Source: Stenopsyche tienmushanensis
Taxonomy: Eukaryota > Arthropoda > Insecta > Trichoptera > Stenopsychidae
Reading direction: 5' to 3'
DNA length: 64,000 nucleotides
Assembly: GCA_008973525.1 (NCBI GenBank)
Contig: WACJ01000274.1
Location: 1,798,001 to 1,862,000, forward strand
Shown here piece by piece: positions 63,217 through 64,000 of the stretch. Numbering within the stretch: position 1 is the first letter of the stretch; each line of letters opens with the position of its first letter. The translations under genes were made by a program, and so were the position numbers. The notes under the pieces were generated by a model, which was given only the letters and a program-made list of their open reading frames with translations, made no database searches and was not told the DNA's origin.

Positions 63217-64000
63217 GTTGTATTTCGCATTTTTGTCTTAAATAAAAAATATATATTTATTAAAAAAAATCAACCATAACCCTCAAATTTAACCTCCAAC
63301 GTTCTGTCAGAAAGCGACTTCTTATGATCGCATTCGTCGAATGGTTGTCTTTCTACTTTTTCAAGTCGGCTTGTTGTCATATTTACCAGCTCGATACGGT
63401 CATCCACTCTCCTTTTTATTATTTATTCAAGTCTCGTTGATTTCAGTGACTGATAATCAAACCAACTGTCACCTGTCATCGCCATCATTGACCAAGTATT
63501 CATTTTAAACATAATAACACACCAAATAATTTGAATGATTACAATTGCGCATTAAACGTATTGTAATATGAATAATTCACATTTTAAATAAACAACCAAA
63601 TAGTCAATATAAAACATGTTTATTTATGCAACGAGCCATGTACATGAGCGAAGATCTATGATACTAATTTGTTTATATTTTTCTTATCTTATCACAATTG
63701 CAAAGTCTTATTTTTCAATATTATACATATCTGCCCGGGGTAATACATCTTTTAATATTCTCCCAAATGCTTACGGCAACATGATTAGGTCAGATACGAT
63801 CTAATCTAGATTCAAATGTTGCTATTTTTTATGATGTTTTTCACATCACAATCAGGATCAACAGATAAATGCACATACCTTACCTAAACTTGGCAGGCGA
63901 TCCAATGTATTCACGATGAAAATAATATTTTTTTAACGCACGTGATAACATGTTTTTCAGATCGTAGGATGCATAATAATATATAGGTATTTTCAAATTC
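63217..64000. other. AT-rich DNA after the possible first exon
   Basis: If the 63154 exon is real this is its first intron. No further coding signal reaches the window end. Confidence 0.4.

Noticed and set aside
1..64000. CRISPR arrays, bacterial operons, endogenous viral genes
   Set aside because: None seen: no regular spaced repeats, genes are spliced, and all recognised mobile sequences are transposons or LINEs.

Overview
The window is AT-rich eukaryotic genomic DNA with spliced genes, GT-AG introns and many decayed DNA transposons, and it is almost certainly from an insect. The strongest sign is a CYP315A1 (shadow) ecdysteroid P450, which is an arthropod gene. Mariner, hAT-like, TTAA-target and R1-clade elements fit this. 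I cannot fix the order from sequence alone.

Five genes can be built exon by exon. In the four multi-exon models every phase fits and the total divides by three, and the fifth is a single exon. (1) A BCR/ABR homologue (minus, 31629 down to 5968, 20 exons, 1229 aa) has an N-terminal coiled coil, a linker with a YVNI motif, then DH, PH, C2 and RhoGAP domains. (2) Its seventh intron (13.7 kb) holds, on the opposite strand, a three-exon gene (20139..21908) for a 449-aa secreted protein with four cysteine blocks that I do not recognise. (3) ARMC5 (plus, 31941..36851, 13 exons, 1022 aa) lies head-to-head with BCR, with 311 bp between start codons. (4) CYP315A1 (minus, 45054 down to 39272, 7 exons, 477 aa) encodes a mitochondrial P450. 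(5) An intronless COX18 gene (minus, 41052..39937, 371 aa) sits whole inside CYP315A1 intron 5 on the same strand. A short possible first exon of a sixth gene is at 63154..63216.

Layout: 1-5.9 kb, downstream of BCR with one complete TTAA MITE; 6-31.6 kb, BCR, its introns full of nested transposons plus the antisense cysteine-rich gene; 31.6-37 kb, shared promoter and ARMC5; 37-45 kb, CYP315A1 with nested COX18; 45-63 kb, a gene-free stretch of mariner fossils, hAT-like elements and other repeats.

The genes do not form one pathway. BCR is a Rho-GTPase regulator and ARMC5 is an ARM/BTB adaptor of CUL3-type ubiquitin ligases in vertebrates. CYP315A1 makes moulting hormone in mitochondria, and COX18 inserts a respiratory-chain subunit into the inner mitochondrial membrane. 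The most notable points are the nested same-strand COX18/CYP315A1 pair, the unrecognised cysteine-block secreted protein, and transposon families whose ends, target duplications and nesting can be read directly.
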